From positions 1 through 56,749 of the forward strand of contig NZ_SMLV01000428.1 of assembly GCF_009711525.1 (NCBI RefSeq): a stretch of DNA of 56,749 nucleotides, read 5' to 3'. The notes beneath the pieces were generated by a model, which was not told where the DNA came from, searched no databases, and saw only the letters and a program-made list of their open reading frames with translations. Positions 18,607 to 28,905 of this stretch are shown here, piece after piece. Every line of letters begins with the position of its first letter. The stretch's first letter is position 1. Made by a program: the position numbers and the translations under genes. Source of the DNA: Fulvivirga lutimaris (GTDB lineage: Bacteria > Bacteroidota > Bacteroidia > Cytophagales > Cyclobacteriaceae).

Positions 18607-19212
18607 TTACTTAGAGTAAAGTTCAACAATCAGCTGCTCGTTGATGTTCTCAGGAATCTCATCTCTCTGAGGTACTGCAACCAACTTACCTGAAAATTCA
18701 GAACCATCCCACTCTAACCAAGGGAATCTTTTAGCTCCATTTGTTGCTAAACTGTCAGTAATAGCTTCAAGAGATTTAGATCTCTCTCTAACTGCTATAA
18801 CGTCTCCAATTTTCAACGCATATGAAGGAATGTTAGCCACCTCTCCATTTACAGTGATATGTTTGTGCAAAACAAGCTGACGAGCCGCTCTTCTAGTAGG
18901 AGCAATTCCCAATCTGAATACTGTATTATCTAATCTGCCCTCTAATAACTGGAGTAAAATCTCACCAGTAATACCAGACCTTCTAGATGCTTTGTCGAAA
19001 AGATTAGCAAACTGCTTTTCTAATACACCGTAAGTGTACTTAGCCTTTTGCTTCTCCATCAACTGGATTGCATATTCAGACTGCTTTCTTCTTCTGCTTC
19101 TACCATGTTGGCCAGGAGGGTAACTTTTTTTAGCTACTGCCTTACTTGGACCAAATATTGGCTCATTAAATCTTCTAGCAATCTTCGCTTTCGGACCTCT
19201 GTATCTTGCCAT
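18607..19212 (-). CDS. rpsD: 30S ribosomal protein S4
   Basis: S4 nucleates 16S rRNA 5'-domain assembly and in E. coli represses its own operon. The 201-residue protein has [14 protein letters not shown] at the start, the S4 N-domain with [10 protein letters not shown], and the S4 RNA-binding domain [20 protein letters not shown] followed by [16 protein letters not shown]. The zinc-binding Cys cluster of some S4 forms is absent. Confidence 0.98.
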   Translation of the reverse strand: MARYRGPKAKIARRFNEPIFGPSKAVAKKSYPPGQHGRSRRRKQSEYAIQLMEKQKAKYTYGVLEKQFANLFDKASRRSGITGEILLQLLEGRLDNTVFRLGIAPTRRAARQLVLHKHITVNGEVANIPSYALKIGDVIAVRERSKSLEAITDSLATNGAKRFPWLEWDGSEFSGKLVAVPQRDEIPENINEQLIVELYSK

Positions 19213-19236
19213 TTCTTAAATATTTCTTTAAATAAA

Positions 19237-19629
19237 TTATACTCTACGTCTTTTTGGAGGTCTGCAACCATTGTGTGGTAGTGGCGTCACGTCCTTAATA
19301 GTGGTAACTTCAATACCAGTGTTTTGAATGGTTCGGATCGCAGACTCACGACCAGCACCAGGCCCCTTAACAAAAACTTCAACTTTTCTCAAGCCAAGGT
19401 CAAACGCCTTTTGAGAACAGTCCTGTGCTGCCATTTGAGCAGCATATGGAGTATTTTTCTTTGAACCTTTAAAGCCCATTTTACCCGCTGATGCCCAAGA
19501 TATTACCTGACCAGTTGTATTAGTCATTGAAATGATAATATTATTGAACGAAGCCTTAATATGCGCCTGTCCAATAGCTTCAACAGCTACTACACGCTTT
19601 TTTGCTTTATCTTTTCTTTTTTGTGCCAT
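19237..19629 (-). CDS. rpsK: 30S ribosomal protein S11
   Basis: The 130-residue S11 platform protein is recognised by [41 protein letters not shown] and the tail [18 protein letters not shown]. It contacts the E-site region of the 30S platform. It follows rpsM by 14 bases. Confidence 0.98.
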   Translation of the reverse strand: MAQKRKDKAKKRVVAVEAIGQAHIKASFNNIIISMTNTTGQVISWASAGKMGFKGSKKNTPYAAQMAAQDCSQKAFDLGLRKVEVFVKGPGAGRESAIRTIQNTGIEVTTIKDVTPLPHNGCRPPKRRRV

Positions 19630-19643
19630 CGTTACACTAATTA

Positions 19644-20021
19644 TTATTTAGTAGCCTTCTTTTTGTTAGCCACAGTCTTTCTCTTTCCTTTTCTGGTTCT
19701 TGCGTTGTTCTTAGTATGCTGACCACGTACCGGTAAACCTTTACGATGTCTCAAACCTCTGTAACAACCAATATCCATAAGTCTCTTAATACTAAGCTGA
19801 ACTTCTGACTTCAGTACACCCTCTACCTTATGATTCTCAGTAATGATAGTTCTAATAGCATTAGACTCTTCATCAGTCCAGTCTTGAGCCTTTTTATTAG
19901 GATCAATTCCGGCCTTAGCCAAAATACTTTGAGATGTACTTTTTCCTATACCAAAAATATAGGTTAGGGCGATTTCGCCTCTTTTGTTATCTGGAATATC
20001 TACTCCTGCAATACGTGCCAT
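19644..20021 (-). CDS. rpsM: 30S ribosomal protein S13
   Basis: S13 sits in the head of the small subunit and forms bridges to the 50S. The 125-residue protein has [20 protein letters not shown], a helix-two-turn-helix [11 protein letters not shown], and the basic [25 protein letters not shown] tail. It begins 3 bases after rpmJ. Confidence 0.98.
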   Translation of the reverse strand: MARIAGVDIPDNKRGEIALTYIFGIGKSTSQSILAKAGIDPNKKAQDWTDEESNAIRTIITENHKVEGVLKSEVQLSIKRLMDIGCYRGLRHRKGLPVRGQHTKNNARTRKGKRKTVANKKKATK

Positions 20022-20024
20022 AGT

Positions 20025-20141
20025 TTAGCCTTGTCTTTGTTTAAACCTAGGATTCTTTTTGTTAATAACGTAGACCTTTCCATTTCTTCTGATTATTTTA
20101 CAATCAGCGCTACGCTTCTTTACTGACGCTTTAACTTTCAT
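20025..20141 (-). CDS. rpmJ: 50S ribosomal protein L36, zinc-free form
   Basis: This 38-residue gene was found by reading the gap between rpsM and infA. It starts with ATG at 20141 ([15 protein letters not shown]) and ends with the conserved NPRFKQRQG before TAA at 20025. Canonical L36 binds zinc through C-x2-C and a later Cys and His. Here only the second Cys (Cys14) remains; the others are Ser, Asn and Phe. It is thus a C-minus type L36 that should not bind zinc. Confidence 0.96.
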   Translation of the reverse strand: MKVKASVKKRSADCKIIRRNGKVYVINKKNPRFKQRQG

Positions 20142-20146
20142 GTCTT

Positions 20147-20365
20147 TTATTTATATCGATAAACAATCCGTCCCTTTGATAAATCATAAGGTGACATTTC
20201 TAATTTAACCTTGTCACCCGGTAAAATCTTAATATAATTCATTCTCATTTTCCCAGAGATATGAGCAATTACCTCATGTCCATTTTCAAGCTCCACTCTA
20301 AACATGGCGTTTGAAAGTGCTTCGGTTATTGTACCATCCTGTTCAATTGACTGCTGTTTAGCCAT
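20147..20365 (-). CDS. infA: translation initiation factor IF-1
   Basis: The 72-residue OB-fold protein reads [21 protein letters not shown], followed by [18 protein letters not shown] and the basic end [17 protein letters not shown]-1 blocks the A site during initiation. It begins one base after the map stop and is followed by rpmJ after 5 bases, the usual Bacteroidota order. Confidence 0.98.
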   Translation of the reverse strand: MAKQQSIEQDGTITEALSNAMFRVELENGHEVIAHISGKMRMNYIKILPGDKVKLEMSPYDLSKGRIVYRYK

Positions 20366-20366
20366 A

Positions 20367-21140
20367 TTAAAATTTAAAATTCTCTTCTATATACTTATGA
20401 GTCGTTAAGACTTCTGTTCCTTCTTTAAATATTGCCACCGTATGCTCAAAATGAGCTGATGGTCTTCTGTCAGCTGTTCTTATCGTCCATCCATCTGCTT
20501 CCTGCACTACGTTCCTTGTACCTAAATTCACCATTGGTTCTATTGCTATTACCAATCCATCATTTAGTTTAGGACCCTTTCCTGATTTCCCATAATTAGG
20601 AACTTCAGGTGCTTCATGCAAATCAGTTCCGATTCCATGCCCCACTAACTCTCTAACTATCGTATAACCGTATTGTTCTACGTGACTTTGAATCGCATTT
20701 GCCAAGTCACCGATACGATTACCGTAAACAGCCTTCTCAATACCTTTATATAGTGACTCTTTTGTCACTTTTAATAAACTCATCACTTCATCATCAACTT
20801 TACCTACAGGGTAAGTGTAAGCTGAATCACTGTGATAATTTTTAAACAATACACCACAATCAACAGAAATGATATCACCTTCTTTTAGTTCATATTCACT
20901 AGGGAAACCGTGAACTACATTTTCATTAAGTGATATGCACAATGAAGCTGGAAATCCATTAAAGTTTTTAAAAGATGGCACTCCACCATTGTCTCTTATA
21001 AACTCCTCTGCTATTCTGTCTAACTCCTGAGTTTTTACTCCAGGTTTAACATGCTTAGCAACTTCACCATGAGCCTTTCCCAGTATCTGAGCGCTCTCTT
21101 TTATTAACTCTACTTGTTCTCTAGACTTATAATGAATCAT
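20367..21140 (-). CDS. map: type I methionine aminopeptidase
   Basis: The enzyme removes the initiator methionine from nascent proteins. In the 257-residue sequence the five metal ligands can be placed: Asp94 and Asp105 ([17 protein letters not shown]), His168 (GHGIG), Glu201 (IEPMVN) and Glu232 (FEHTVA); His77 is the substrate-site His. It lacks an N-terminal zinc-finger extension and is type Ia. It lies between secY and infA. Confidence 0.97.
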   Translation of the reverse strand: MIHYKSREQVELIKESAQILGKAHGEVAKHVKPGVKTQELDRIAEEFIRDNGGVPSFKNFNGFPASLCISLNENVVHGFPSEYELKEGDIISVDCGVLFKNYHSDSAYTYPVGKVDDEVMSLLKVTKESLYKGIEKAVYGNRIGDLANAIQSHVEQYGYTIVRELVGHGIGTDLHEAPEVPNYGKSGKGPKLNDGLVIAIEPMVNLGTRNVVQEADGWTIRTADRRPSAHFEHTVAIFKEGTEVLTTHKYIEENFKF

Positions 21141-21147
21141 TACTAAT

Positions 21148-22461
21148 CTAGGCAGCAGCAGTTTGAGAACGTCCTTTTACTTTTCCGGACTTCATCATTC
21201 CTTCATAATGTCTCATCAACAAATAACTTTCTATTTGTTGCAAAGTATCTAATATAACGCCTACCATAATAATCAAAGAAGTTCCTCCAAAAAACTGAGC
21301 AAAACTTTGACTAACTCCAGCTTTCACAGCAAAGGCAGGAAGAATCGCAACCAATGCCAAGAAGATAGATCCTGGTAATGTTATTTTAGTTAAAATCTGA
21401 TCTATAAATTCAGAAGTTTGTTTTCCGGGCTTAATACCTGGAATAAAACCACCATTTCTCTTTAAGTTATCAGCGATATCATTTGGATTCACTGTTATAG
21501 CTGTATAAAAGAACGTAAAGATCAAAATCAAAAGACCAAACGTCAAGTTATACTGCCAGCTATATGGATCAGAGAAAGTACTTCCTATGTAAGCTCCAAT
21601 ATCACTGTCTCTCCATAGACCTGCAACCATTGAAGGTATGAACATTAACGCCTGAGCGAAAATGATAGGCATTACTCCTGATGCATTCACTTTCAATGGA
21701 ATATAATCTCTCTTACCACCGTAAAGCTTATTACCAATTACTTGCTTAGCATATTGAATAGGAATTCTTCTAGCAGCCTGCGTTAACATTACTGTGGCCA
21801 TTACCACAAAGAATAAGGCAACAATTTCTAACACGAACATCAAGGCTCCACTCATTCCTCTGGAAACCGCTTCTCCAACAATGGATCCTGGAAATCTAGA
21901 AATGATACCGATCATAATAAGCATTGAGATACCATTACCTATACCTTTATCAGTAATTCTCTCTCCAAGCCACATGCAGAACATAGTACCTGAAACAAGA
22001 ATAATCATTGAAGCCACCTGAAAGAATGCAGGCGAATACATGATTGCTTCTGGTGGTATAGTAACTGCTAAGTAACTTCCGCCTTGTGCCGCAGTTATAG
22101 CTATAGTCAATACTCTAGTAATTTGAGTAAGTCTCTTTCTACCAGACTCTCCTTCTTTTTGTAATTTCTGAAAGTAAGGCACTGCCACAGTCAACAATTG
22201 TATCACAATTGAAGCTGATATATAAGGCATAATACCTAAGGCGAATATTGAAGCTCTACTAAAAGATCCTCCTAAAAATGTATTAAGCAGATCAAAGATT
22301 CCACCAGATGCTCCTCCACCTAATGCATCTGGATCAACACCAGGAAGCACTATGAATGAACCTAATCTGAAAACCATTAGAAAACCAATAGTGTTCAGGA
22401 TTCTGATTCTTAAATCCTCAATCGAAAAAATATTCTTTATAGTAGTAAAAAACTTCTTCAT
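21148..22461 (-). CDS. secY: preprotein translocase subunit SecY
   Basis: SecY forms the protein-conducting channel of the inner membrane. The 437-residue protein has ten predicted transmembrane helices, the plug region GIFDLLNTFLGGSFSRASIFALGIMPYISASI, the RKRLTQITRVLT loop, and GIGNGISMLIMIGI. A basic cytoplasmic tail ends the protein. It starts 2 bases after rplO. Confidence 0.98.
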   Translation of the reverse strand: MKKFFTTIKNIFSIEDLRIRILNTIGFLMVFRLGSFIVLPGVDPDALGGGASGGIFDLLNTFLGGSFSRASIFALGIMPYISASIVIQLLTVAVPYFQKLQKEGESGRKRLTQITRVLTIAITAAQGGSYLAVTIPPEAIMYSPAFFQVASMIILVSGTMFCMWLGERITDKGIGNGISMLIMIGIISRFPGSIVGEAVSRGMSGALMFVLEIVALFFVVMATVMLTQAARRIPIQYAKQVIGNKLYGGKRDYIPLKVNASGVMPIIFAQALMFIPSMVAGLWRDSDIGAYIGSTFSDPYSWQYNLTFGLLILIFTFFYTAITVNPNDIADNLKRNGGFIPGIKPGKQTSEFIDQILTKITLPGSIFLALVAILPAFAVKAGVSQSFAQFFGGTSLIIMVGVILDTLQQIESYLLMRHYEGMMKSGKVKGRSQTAAA

Positions 22462-22463
22462 AA

Positions 22464-22910
22464 TTACAGCTGAATCGCTTTACCCCCTGCTGCTTCTATA
22501 GCCTTTGATGCGCTAGCTGAAAAAGCATGAGCTGTTACCTCTACTTTTGATTTAAACTCTCCGTTACCTAATATTTTGACGATATCATTTTTACCAGCCA
22601 AACCATTATCAACTAAAAGCTGCATATCAACAGCCTTAGCTTTAGTTTTAGCAATTAATACCTCCAAAGCATCAAGGTTGATAGCTTTATATTCTATTCT
22701 ATTAGGGCTAGTGAAACCATATTTAGGTACACGTCTTTGAAGTGGCATCTGTCCTCCTTCAAAACCCTTCTTAGTTTTATAACCAGATCTAGATTTAGCC
22801 CCTTTGTGTCCTCTAGTAGAAGTACCACCTTTACCAGAACCTTGTCCGCGACCTATTCTCTTCTTAGATTTTACTGAGCCTTCTGCAGGCTTTAATGTAT
22901 TCAGTTTCAT
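22464..22910 (-). CDS. rplO: 50S ribosomal protein L15
   Basis: L15 is a late-assembly 50S protein. The 148-residue sequence has the Gly/Lys-rich N-terminus KKRIGRGQGSGKGGTSTRGHKG, RSGYKTKKGFEGGQMPL and RRVPKYGF, followed by the globular C-terminal domain. It begins 2 bases after rpmD. Confidence 0.98.
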   Translation of the reverse strand: MKLNTLKPAEGSVKSKKRIGRGQGSGKGGTSTRGHKGAKSRSGYKTKKGFEGGQMPLQRRVPKYGFTSPNRIEYKAINLDALEVLIAKTKAKAVDMQLLVDNGLAGKNDIVKILGNGEFKSKVEVTAHAFSASASKAIEAAGGKAIQL

Positions 22911-22912
22911 AA

Positions 22913-23092
22913 TTATATCTCAGTTACGGATACCAAATGGCTCACCTTTTTTACCATACCATCGATTTGAGGTGTTAGCTCTACCTCAACTGATCTATTG
23001 ATCTTACCTAAACCCAAAGCTTTGATTGTAAGCTTTTGTCTTTCTGGTCTACCAATAACGCTTCTTACTTGTGAAATTCTAACTTTTGACAT
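22913..23092 (-). CDS. rpmD: 50S ribosomal protein L30
   Basis: This 59-residue gene was read from the gap between rpsE and rplO. It starts at the ATG ending 23092 with SKVRISQVRSVIGRPERQ, followed by LTIKALGLGKINRSVE and the end HLVSVTEI before TAA. The short L30 form is the bacterial standard. Confidence 0.97.
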   Translation of the reverse strand: MSKVRISQVRSVIGRPERQKLTIKALGLGKINRSVEVELTPQIDGMVKKVSHLVSVTEI

Positions 23093-23096
23093 AACC

Positions 23097-23615
23097 TTAT
23101 CCGTTAAAAACTTTAGACATTGTTACTCCTCTGTCCTTAGCAACAGTGTAAGGATCTCTCATATTAGTTAAAGCATCAAAAGTTGCTTTTACCACGTTGT
23201 GAGGATTTGATGATCCTTTAGACTTAGCTAGTACATTGTGAACACCAGCACTCTCTAATACAGCACGCATAGCACCACCTGCTATTACTCCAGTACCTGG
23301 AGAAGCCGGCTTAAGAAGTACGAAACCTCCGCTATATTTACCTAATGCTTCGTGAGGAACAGTTCCCTTAATAACAGGAACTTTCACAAGGTTCTTTTTG
23401 GCATCATCTATTCCTTTAGTGATAGCATCTGTCACCTCATTGGCTTTACCAAGTCCGTAACCTACTACACCATTTCCATCTCCTACAACCACGATAGCAG
23501 AAAAACTAAATCTTCTACCACCTTTAACAACCTTAGCTACCCTTTTAATGGCTACAACCTTTTCTTTAAGGTCTATTTCGCTAGCTTTTACTGATCTTAT
23601 ATTACTTTGAGACAT
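23097..23615 (-). CDS. rpsE: 30S ribosomal protein S5
   Basis: S5 controls decoding accuracy at the 30S neck. The 172-residue protein has the double-stranded RNA-binding-like domain [36 protein letters not shown] and [19 protein letters not shown], followed by [19 protein letters not shown]. Order rplR-rpsE-rpmD is canonical. Confidence 0.98.
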   Translation of the reverse strand: MSQSNIRSVKASEIDLKEKVVAIKRVAKVVKGGRRFSFSAIVVVGDGNGVVGYGLGKANEVTDAITKGIDDAKKNLVKVPVIKGTVPHEALGKYSGGFVLLKPASPGTGVIAGGAMRAVLESAGVHNVLAKSKGSSNPHNVVKATFDALTNMRDPYTVAKDRGVTMSKVFNG

Positions 23616-23621
23616 AATGCT

Positions 23622-23966
23622 TTAAAATTTTAGACCTCCCTCTCTGGCTCCTTCAGCCAAAGCCTTCACTTTGCCATGATATAAGTAACCATTTCTATCA
23701 AATACAACCTGTGAAATACCAGCAGCAGAGGCCTTTTCAGCAACCTTCTTACCTACTTCCTTACAAGAACCGATATTCAATTTAGCGCCTTCTTCTAGAG
23801 ACGAAGCTGAAGTCAAAGTATGACCATTGCTATCATCAATAATTTGAGCGTATATTCCTTTATTACTCTTAAATATAGAGAGTCTTGGTTTCTCCTGAGT
23901 ACCTGCAATTTTGTTACGGATACCTCTCTTAATTCTGAGTCTTCTACTTATCTTATTAAATGCCAT
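23622..23966 (-). CDS. rplR: 50S ribosomal protein L18
   Basis: L18 binds 5S rRNA together with L5. The 114-residue protein has [38 protein letters not shown] and ends [28 protein letters not shown] in the usual way, so it is intact. Confidence 0.98.
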   Translation of the reverse strand: MAFNKISRRLRIKRGIRNKIAGTQEKPRLSIFKSNKGIYAQIIDDSNGHTLTSASSLEEGAKLNIGSCKEVGKKVAEKASAAGISQVVFDRNGYLYHGKVKALAEGAREGGLKF

Positions 23967-23974
23967 CTTATTTA

Positions 23975-24532
23975 TTATTTAGCAGCTTGCTTACCAGCTT
24001 TACGTCTGACATATTGACCAACAAACTTGATACCTTTTCCTTTGTAAGGTTCAACTTCTCTCAACGACTTGATTTTAGCCGCTACCTGTCCAATAAGTTG
24101 TTTGTCATAACTTTCTAAAGTAACAATTGGATTTTGTCCTTTAGCAGTTTCGGCACTTACTGAAATTTCTTTTGGTACAGCTAACCATATGTTGTGAGAG
24201 TATCCTAAGCTAAGTTCTAACACGTTATTTTGTGCAGATGCCTTATACCCTACCCCTACTAGTTCAAGCTGCTTTTTATAACCTACACTTACACCTTCAA
24301 CCATATTAGCAATTAAAGATCTATAAAGGCCGTGAAGCGCTTTATGTCTTTTTTGCTCAGTAGGTCTTTCTACTGTAAGCGTGCCTTCATTTTCAACCAA
24401 TTTGAAAGCCGGGTCTAATTTCTGAGTGAGCTCACCCTTAGGTCCTTTCACCACCAATTGACCAGCCTTCTGATCAAAGGTGTATGATACACCTGAAGTA
24501 ATCTCGATCGGTTTTTTCCCTATTCTTGACAT
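23975..24532 (-). CDS. rplF: 50S ribosomal protein L6
   Basis: L6 supports the factor-binding site near the sarcin-ricin loop. The 185-residue protein has two L6 repeats, [10 protein letters not shown] at the start, [19 protein letters not shown] in the middle, and the second-domain [17 protein letters not shown] end. Confidence 0.98.
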   Translation of the reverse strand: MSRIGKKPIEITSGVSYTFDQKAGQLVVKGPKGELTQKLDPAFKLVENEGTLTVERPTEQKRHKALHGLYRSLIANMVEGVSVGYKKQLELVGVGYKASAQNNVLELSLGYSHNIWLAVPKEISVSAETAKGQNPIVTLESYDKQLIGQVAAKIKSLREVEPYKGKGIKFVGQYVRRKAGKQAAK

Positions 24533-24545
24533 TGATGTCTATATT

Positions 24546-24944
24546 TTAATATACGTAACACAAAACTTCTCCACCTACCTGCATATCTCTGGCTTCCTTA
24601 TCAGTAACCACTCCTTTTGAGGTAGACAAAATGGCAACACCTAAGCCATTCAATACTCTCGGAAGAGCATCAGACTTAGCGTACTTTCTTAAACCTGGCT
24701 TACTAATTCTTTCCAAATTAAAAATGGCCGGTTTGTTATCATCAGCACTATATTTCAAGGCTATTTTGATATTTCCCTGATTATTTGAAGTCTCTTCAAA
24801 CTTGTAATTCAGGATATAACCCTTATCATGAAGCACTTTCGTAACCTCTTTTTTGATATTTGAGGCAGGGATATCAACAACCTTATGCTTGGCTTTGATA
24901 GCATTCCTCAATCGGGTCAAATAATCTGCTATTGGATCTGTCAT
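24546..24944 (-). CDS. rpsH: 30S ribosomal protein S8
   Basis: S8 binds helix 21 of 16S rRNA and in E. coli represses spc mRNA. The 132-residue protein reads [30 protein letters not shown] and the C-terminal signature [22 protein letters not shown]. The unusual 93-base gap before it carries a promoter-like -7 element, unlike the tight spacing of its neighbours. Confidence 0.98.
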   Translation of the reverse strand: MTDPIADYLTRLRNAIKAKHKVVDIPASNIKKEVTKVLHDKGYILNYKFEETSNNQGNIKIALKYSADDNKPAIFNLERISKPGLRKYAKSDALPRVLNGLGVAILSTSKGVVTDKEARDMQVGGEVLCYVY

Positions 24945-24991
24945 TTTCTTTATTTTTCTACAGTATTTCTGCTACCCGTTGAAACGGCCTG

Positions 24992-24999
24992 CAAAGATA
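24992..24999 (-). promoter_or_regulatory. possible internal promoter of the spc segment
   Basis: The minus strand reads TATCTTTG followed by CAGG. This matches TAnnTTTG and is the same core (TATCTTTGCAG) as the predicted operon promoter before rplC. It lies 48 bases upstream of rpsH in one of the two widest gaps of the operon, the other being the 51 bases before rplP. No -33 TTG at normal spacing is visible, so support is moderate. Confidence 0.4.
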
Positions 25000-25037
25000 C
25001 AAACTATTTTTTTGAATAAAAATAAAAGAAGTAATAT

Positions 25038-25307
25038 TTACCAGCTTGCTTTAGTAACTCCAGGGATCTTACCATCAGAGGCCATTTCTCTGAATGTTAC
25101 CCTTGAAATACCAAACTTTCTCATGTAACCTTTGGGTCTTCCGGTAAGCTTACATCTGTTATGTAATCTAACAGGCGAAGCGTTTCTTGGAAGCTTGTCA
25201 AGTCCTTGGTAATCACCAGCTTCTTTTAGGGCTTGTCTTTTAGCAGCAAACTTAGCTACCATTTTCTCCCTTTTTAATTCTCTTGCTTTAACAGCTGCTC
25301 TTGCCAT
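25038..25307 (-). CDS. rpsN: 30S ribosomal protein S14, zinc-free form
   Basis: The 89-residue protein has [38 protein letters not shown] and ends KASW. The C-x2-C pairs of the zinc-binding short S14 are absent; one isolated Cys remains. It is the longer zinc-independent type, which fits the zinc-free L36 in the same operon. Confidence 0.98.
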   Translation of the reverse strand: MARAAVKARELKREKMVAKFAAKRQALKEAGDYQGLDKLPRNASPVRLHNRCKLTGRPKGYMRKFGISRVTFREMASDGKIPGVTKASW

Positions 25308-25312
25308 AATAT

Positions 25313-25864
25313 TTAGTTTTTGCTTGTGAATGGCATACCGAATGCCTTCAACAATTCGTAACTTTCTTCGTCAGTATTGGCAGTAGTCACAAATGTGATG
25401 TCCATACCATTGATTTTATTCACTTTATCGATACTGATTTCAGGGAAAATGATTTGCTCCTTAACACCCAAAGTGTAGTTTCCTCTTCCGTCAAAACCTT
25501 TATCACTGATACCTCTAAAATCTCTTACCCTTGGAAGTGCAATTGCCATAAGTCTATCTAAAAACTCATACATTTTATCACCTCTCAAAGTAACTTTTGC
25601 ACCAATTGGCATTTCTTCTCTTAACTTAAAGTTAGAGATAGACTTTTTAGACATTGTAGCTACTGCTTTCTGTCCAGTGATTGAAGTTAATTCTTCAACA
25701 CCTACATCTACCAATTTTTTATCAGCTACTGCCGCACCAATACCTTTATTAAGGCAAATCTTAGTCACCTTAGGCACTTGCATTACAGAGCTATACTGAA
25801 ATTTTTCCTTTAAAGCAGGAATGATTTCACTTTGATATTTTTCTTTTAATCTAGGACTAGCCAT
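25313..25864 (-). CDS. rplE: 50S ribosomal protein L5
   Basis: L5 carries 5S rRNA and contacts the P-site tRNA. The 183-residue protein begins [20 protein letters not shown], has [27 protein letters not shown], and the end [24 protein letters not shown]. The ATG at 25864 is preferred to one at 25918, which would add unconserved residues inside rplX. The chosen start overlaps the rplX stop by 8 bases. Confidence 0.97.
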   Translation of the reverse strand: MASPRLKEKYQSEIIPALKEKFQYSSVMQVPKVTKICLNKGIGAAVADKKLVDVGVEELTSITGQKAVATMSKKSISNFKLREEMPIGAKVTLRGDKMYEFLDRLMAIALPRVRDFRGISDKGFDGRGNYTLGVKEQIIFPEISIDKVNKINGMDITFVTTANTDEESYELLKAFGMPFTSKN

Positions 25865-26195
25865 TTTTAACAATTTCTCCGGTTTTCTTAGAATATCTTT
25901 GAAGCTTGCCATTCTCATCTAGTTTTCTACCAGTACGAGTTGGCTCACCTTTAGCAGGATCGACTAACATCAAATTGCTAATGTGTATTGCAGCCTCACT
26001 CTTGTTGATGCCGCCTTCTGGATTAGTTGCTGATGGCTTAACGTGTTTGGTAACAACATTAACACCTTCAACCACCGCTCTATCTTTTGCAGGAATAACC
26101 TCAAGTACTACTCCTGTTTTACCTTTAGAGTTACCAGCGATAACCTTTACAGTATCACCTTTTCTAACGTGTAATTTTTTCATTTTCTTCTCCAT
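25857..26195 (-). CDS. rplX: 50S ribosomal protein L24
   Basis: L24 is an assembly initiator near the exit tunnel. The 112-residue KOW-domain protein reads [45 protein letters not shown] and the C-terminal [24 protein letters not shown] second ATG four codons in (26183) is an equally plausible start. It begins 2 bases after rplN. Confidence 0.97.
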   Translation of the reverse strand: MEKKMKKLHVRKGDTVKVIAGNSKGKTGVVLEVIPAKDRAVVEGVNVVTKHVKPSATNPEGGINKSEAAIHISNLMLVDPAKGEPTRTGRKLDENGKLQRYSKKTGEIVKNG

Positions 26196-26197
26196 GA

Positions 26198-26566
26198 TTA
26201 TAGTACTTCTGGGGCCAATGAAACAATCTTCATGAATTGCTTCTCGCGTAATTCTCTTGCTACTGGTCCGAAAATACGAGTACCTCTTGGCTCATCATTA
26301 GCAGTCAATAAAACTGCTGCGTTATCTTCAAACCTTATATAAGATCCGTCTTTTCTTCTTACTTCTTTAGTAGTTCTCACTACAACAGCTCTTGAAACTG
26401 TACCTTTTTTAAGGTTACTTGAAGAAAGGGCTGACTTTACTGATACAACGATCTTGTCACCCACTGATGCATACTTCTTACCAGTTCCGCCTAAAACACG
26501 GATACAAAGAACTTGCTTTGCTCCACTGTTATCTGCTACGTTTAATCTTGACTCTTGCTGTATCAT
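26198..26566 (-). CDS. rplN: 50S ribosomal protein L14
   Basis: The 122-residue protein is one of the most conserved in the operon: [26 protein letters not shown] at the start, [24 protein letters not shown] and [28 protein letters not shown] at the end. It forms an intersubunit bridge. Confidence 0.98.
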   Translation of the reverse strand: MIQQESRLNVADNSGAKQVLCIRVLGGTGKKYASVGDKIVVSVKSALSSSNLKKGTVSRAVVVRTTKEVRRKDGSYIRFEDNAAVLLTANDEPRGTRIFGPVARELREKQFMKIVSLAPEVL

Positions 26567-26567
26567 C

Positions 26568-26825
26568 TTATTTAGCCTTTTCTATGATTTCAACTAATCT
26601 CCATCTTTTGCTTTTACTCAAAGGACGAGTTTCCATGATACGCACTGTATCACCAATACCACATTCACCATTTTCGTCATGGGCCATAAACTTGGTAGAT
26701 TTCTTAACAAATTTACCATAGATAGGGTGCTTTTCTTTACGGTTTACAACAATAGTGATAGACTTATCCATCTTGTTGCTAACAACCTGCCCTACTCTTT
26801 CTTTTCTTAATTTTCTCGACTCCAT
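26568..26825 (-). CDS. rpsQ: 30S ribosomal protein S17
   Basis: The 85-residue OB-fold protein begins [22 protein letters not shown] and contains [19 protein letters not shown] and [18 protein letters not shown]. The ATG at 26825 leaves a 7-base gap to rpmC; a longer in-frame start would be TTG within rpmC and is rejected. Confidence 0.97.
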   Translation of the reverse strand: MESRKLRKERVGQVVSNKMDKSITIVVNRKEKHPIYGKFVKKSTKFMAHDENGECGIGDTVRIMETRPLSKSKRWRLVEIIEKAK

Positions 26826-26832
26826 TCTAATA

Positions 26833-27027
26833 TTATTTAGCAAGTTCTTTAGCCCTTAACTCAGTTTGTAATCTTGCGATAAGTTTACGGGTCTCTCTCA
26901 CTTTCATTGGGTTCTCAATAGGTGAGATTTCATGAGCAAACTTCAATTTTCTATAAGCTTCTTGTTCGCTTACAAGCTTTTGCTTCAATTCATCGAAGGT
27001 CAAGGCTTTTATTTCTGAATTCTTCAT
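26833..27027 (-). CDS. rpmC: 50S ribosomal protein L29
   Basis: The 64-residue two-helix protein reads [29 protein letters not shown], then [23 protein letters not shown]29 sits at the exit tunnel and is a docking site for SRP and trigger factor. It lies 5 bases after rplP. Confidence 0.97.
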   Translation of the reverse strand: MKNSEIKALTFDELKQKLVSEQEAYRKLKFAHEISPIENPMKVRETRKLIARLQTELRAKELAK

Positions 27028-27032
27028 AACTT

Positions 27033-27455
27033 TTATGATTCAACGTAATCTCTACGTACTACAAACTTAGTTTTGATAGGGAGTTTTTGTTGAGCCAATC
27101 TTAAAGCTTCTTTTGCTAACTCAGTTTTAACTCCACCAGCTTCGAAAAGAATAGTACCAGGCTTAACAACAGCTACCCAATATTCAGGAGCTCCCTTACC
27201 TTTACCCATCCTTACCTCTGCAGGCTTTTTAGTAATAGGTTTGTCAGGAAATATTCTAATCCATACCTGACCTTCTCTTTTCATAGCTCTAGTCATGGCA
27301 ATCCTTGACGCTTCAATTTGTCTTGAAGTGATCCATCCTGCCTCCATTGACTTGATACCAAAAGCACCAAAAGCAATAGTATGTCCTCGCTGAGCAATTC
27401 CCTTTATTCTGCCTTTTTGCTGTTTCCTGAACTTTGTTCTTTTTGGCTGTAACAT
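27033..27455 (-). CDS. rplP: 50S ribosomal protein L16
   Basis: L16 shapes the A-site and peptidyl-transferase region. The 140-residue protein starts [18 protein letters not shown] and contains [38 protein letters not shown] and [17 protein letters not shown]. The 51-base gap to rpsC holds a small TCACG/CGTGA inverted repeat of doubtful meaning. Confidence 0.98.
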   Translation of the reverse strand: MLQPKRTKFRKQQKGRIKGIAQRGHTIAFGAFGIKSMEAGWITSRQIEASRIAMTRAMKREGQVWIRIFPDKPITKKPAEVRMGKGKGAPEYWVAVVKPGTILFEAGGVKTELAKEALRLAQQKLPIKTKFVVRRDYVES

Positions 27456-27506
27456 ATTTTTATGTCTTTACATCACGTATAATCGTGACTCAACGCTAAT
27501 TAAAAA

Positions 27507-28235
27507 TTACTTTTTTCTACTTCTTTTCGGACCATCAGGTCTTTTACGTCCACCTCCTGAACCACCAGGTCCAGAGTTAGAAGCACCTATGTTTGGAGAA
27601 AGGTCTCTTTTACCGTAAACCTCTCCTTTAAAAATCCATACCTTGATACCGATTTTTCCATATACTGTGTTTGCTTCGCAAATAGCATAATCAATATCAG
27701 CTCTTAGTGTATGCAAAGGAATTCTACCTTCTTTGTACTGCTCAGACCTTGCCATTTCAGCTCCACCTAAACGACCAGAAACTTTTACCTTAATACCTTG
27801 AGCTCCCACTCTCATTGAAGAAGCAATAGCTTGTTTCATCGCTCTTCTGAAAGAGATTCTTGCTTGTAACTGTTGAGCGATAGAATCACCAACCAATTTA
27901 GCATCAAGCTCAGGTCTTTTGATTTCAAAGATGTTAATCTGAACATCCTTGTTAGTCAGTTGCTTAAGTTCCTCTTTAATTTTATCTACTTCAGAACCTC
28001 CTTTACCTATAACAACGCCCGGACGAGCAGTATGAACAGTAAGGGTAATTCTTTTAAGAGTTCTTTCGATTATAACTTTAGAGATACCACCTTTAGGGAT
28101 ACGAGCACTCACATATTTTCTAATCTTGTGATCCTCAACTAACTTATCCGCAAAAGTATCACCTCCGTACCAGGCTGAATCCCAACCTCTTACGATACCA
28201 AGTCTGAAAGCAATAGGGTTAACTTTTTGTCCCAT
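27507..28235 (-). CDS. rpsC: 30S ribosomal protein S3
   Basis: S3 lines the mRNA entry channel. The 242-residue protein reads [19 protein letters not shown], has the KH domain with [20 protein letters not shown], and [34 protein letters not shown]. The end is a Gly- then Lys/Arg-rich tail, somewhat longer than in E. coli. Its start overlaps the rplV stop by one base. Confidence 0.98.
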   Translation of the reverse strand: MGQKVNPIAFRLGIVRGWDSAWYGGDTFADKLVEDHKIRKYVSARIPKGGISKVIIERTLKRITLTVHTARPGVVIGKGGSEVDKIKEELKQLTNKDVQINIFEIKRPELDAKLVGDSIAQQLQARISFRRAMKQAIASSMRVGAQGIKVKVSGRLGGAEMARSEQYKEGRIPLHTLRADIDYAICEANTVYGKIGIKVWIFKGEVYGKRDLSPNIGASNSGPGGSGGGRKRPDGPKRSRKK

Positions 28236-28624
28236 TATTTATCTTCTTTTTTGTCTTTAGTCTCTACAGTTTGGTCAAGAACAGCTGCACTATCTAAAAC
28301 CATTGTTACGTGGTTAGATCTTTTTCTGATTCTGTGCGCTCTTCCCTGAGGTGCTGGTCTCAATCTTTTCAAGACTCTACCACTATCCACCTTTATAGAT
28401 TTCACATAAAGATCTGCATCTTCAAGATCAATCTCTTCGTTCTTTTGTTGCCAATTAGAAATTGCTGACAACAATAGTTTCTCTAATCTGGCTGCACCTT
28501 GTTTAGGCTCGAACTTTAAGATGTTCAACGCCTTGTTTACTTTCTCTCCTCTAATAAGATCTGCTACCAGTCTCATTTTTCGAGGGGATGTAGGTACATT
28601 ATTAAGTTTAGCTACTGCCTCCAT
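28235..28624 (-). CDS. rplV: 50S ribosomal protein L22
   Basis: L22 lines the nascent-peptide tunnel. The 129-residue protein has [24 protein letters not shown] and the beta-hairpin tip [23 protein letters not shown] charged ETKDKKEDK tail ends it. It follows rpsS by 2 bases. Confidence 0.98.
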   Translation of the reverse strand: MEAVAKLNNVPTSPRKMRLVADLIRGEKVNKALNILKFEPKQGAARLEKLLLSAISNWQQKNEEIDLEDADLYVKSIKVDSGRVLKRLRPAPQGRAHRIRKRSNHVTMVLDSAAVLDQTVETKDKKEDK

Positions 28625-28626
28625 AA

Positions 28627-28905
28627 TTATCTTTTGCCTTTGTCTTTTTTACCAACGTGACCTCTGAAATTTCTAGTAGGAGCAAACTCACCTAGTTTGT
28701 GACCTACCATGTTTTCAGTTACATATACAGGTATGAATTTATTGCCATTGTGAACAGCAAATGTATGACCCACAAAATCCGGAGATATCATCGATCTTCT
28801 TGACCAGGTTTTGATCACACTCTTTTTACCTGCGTCATTCATTGTGTCTACTTTTTTCTCCAGCCTAAAATCAATGTAAGGCCCTTTTTTTAGTGATCTT
28901 GCCAT
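28627..28905 (-). CDS. rpsS: 30S ribosomal protein S19
   Basis: The 92-residue protein reads [18 protein letters not shown], then [22 protein letters not shown] and [18 protein letters not shown]. It contacts S13 in the 30S head. Its ATG overlaps the rplB stop by one base. Confidence 0.98.
   Translation of the reverse strand: MARSLKKGPYIDFRLEKKVDTMNDAGKKSVIKTWSRRSMISPDFVGHTFAVHNGNKFIPVYVTENMVGHKLGEFAPTRNFRGHVGKKDKGKR

Noticed and set aside
27473-27488. TCACG-N6-CGTGA inverted repeat between rplP and rpsC that resembles the palindromes at 3986-4021
   Set aside because: The half-sites are shorter, the spacer differs and no sigma-54 promoter is near. It is more likely a chance or weak mRNA hairpin.
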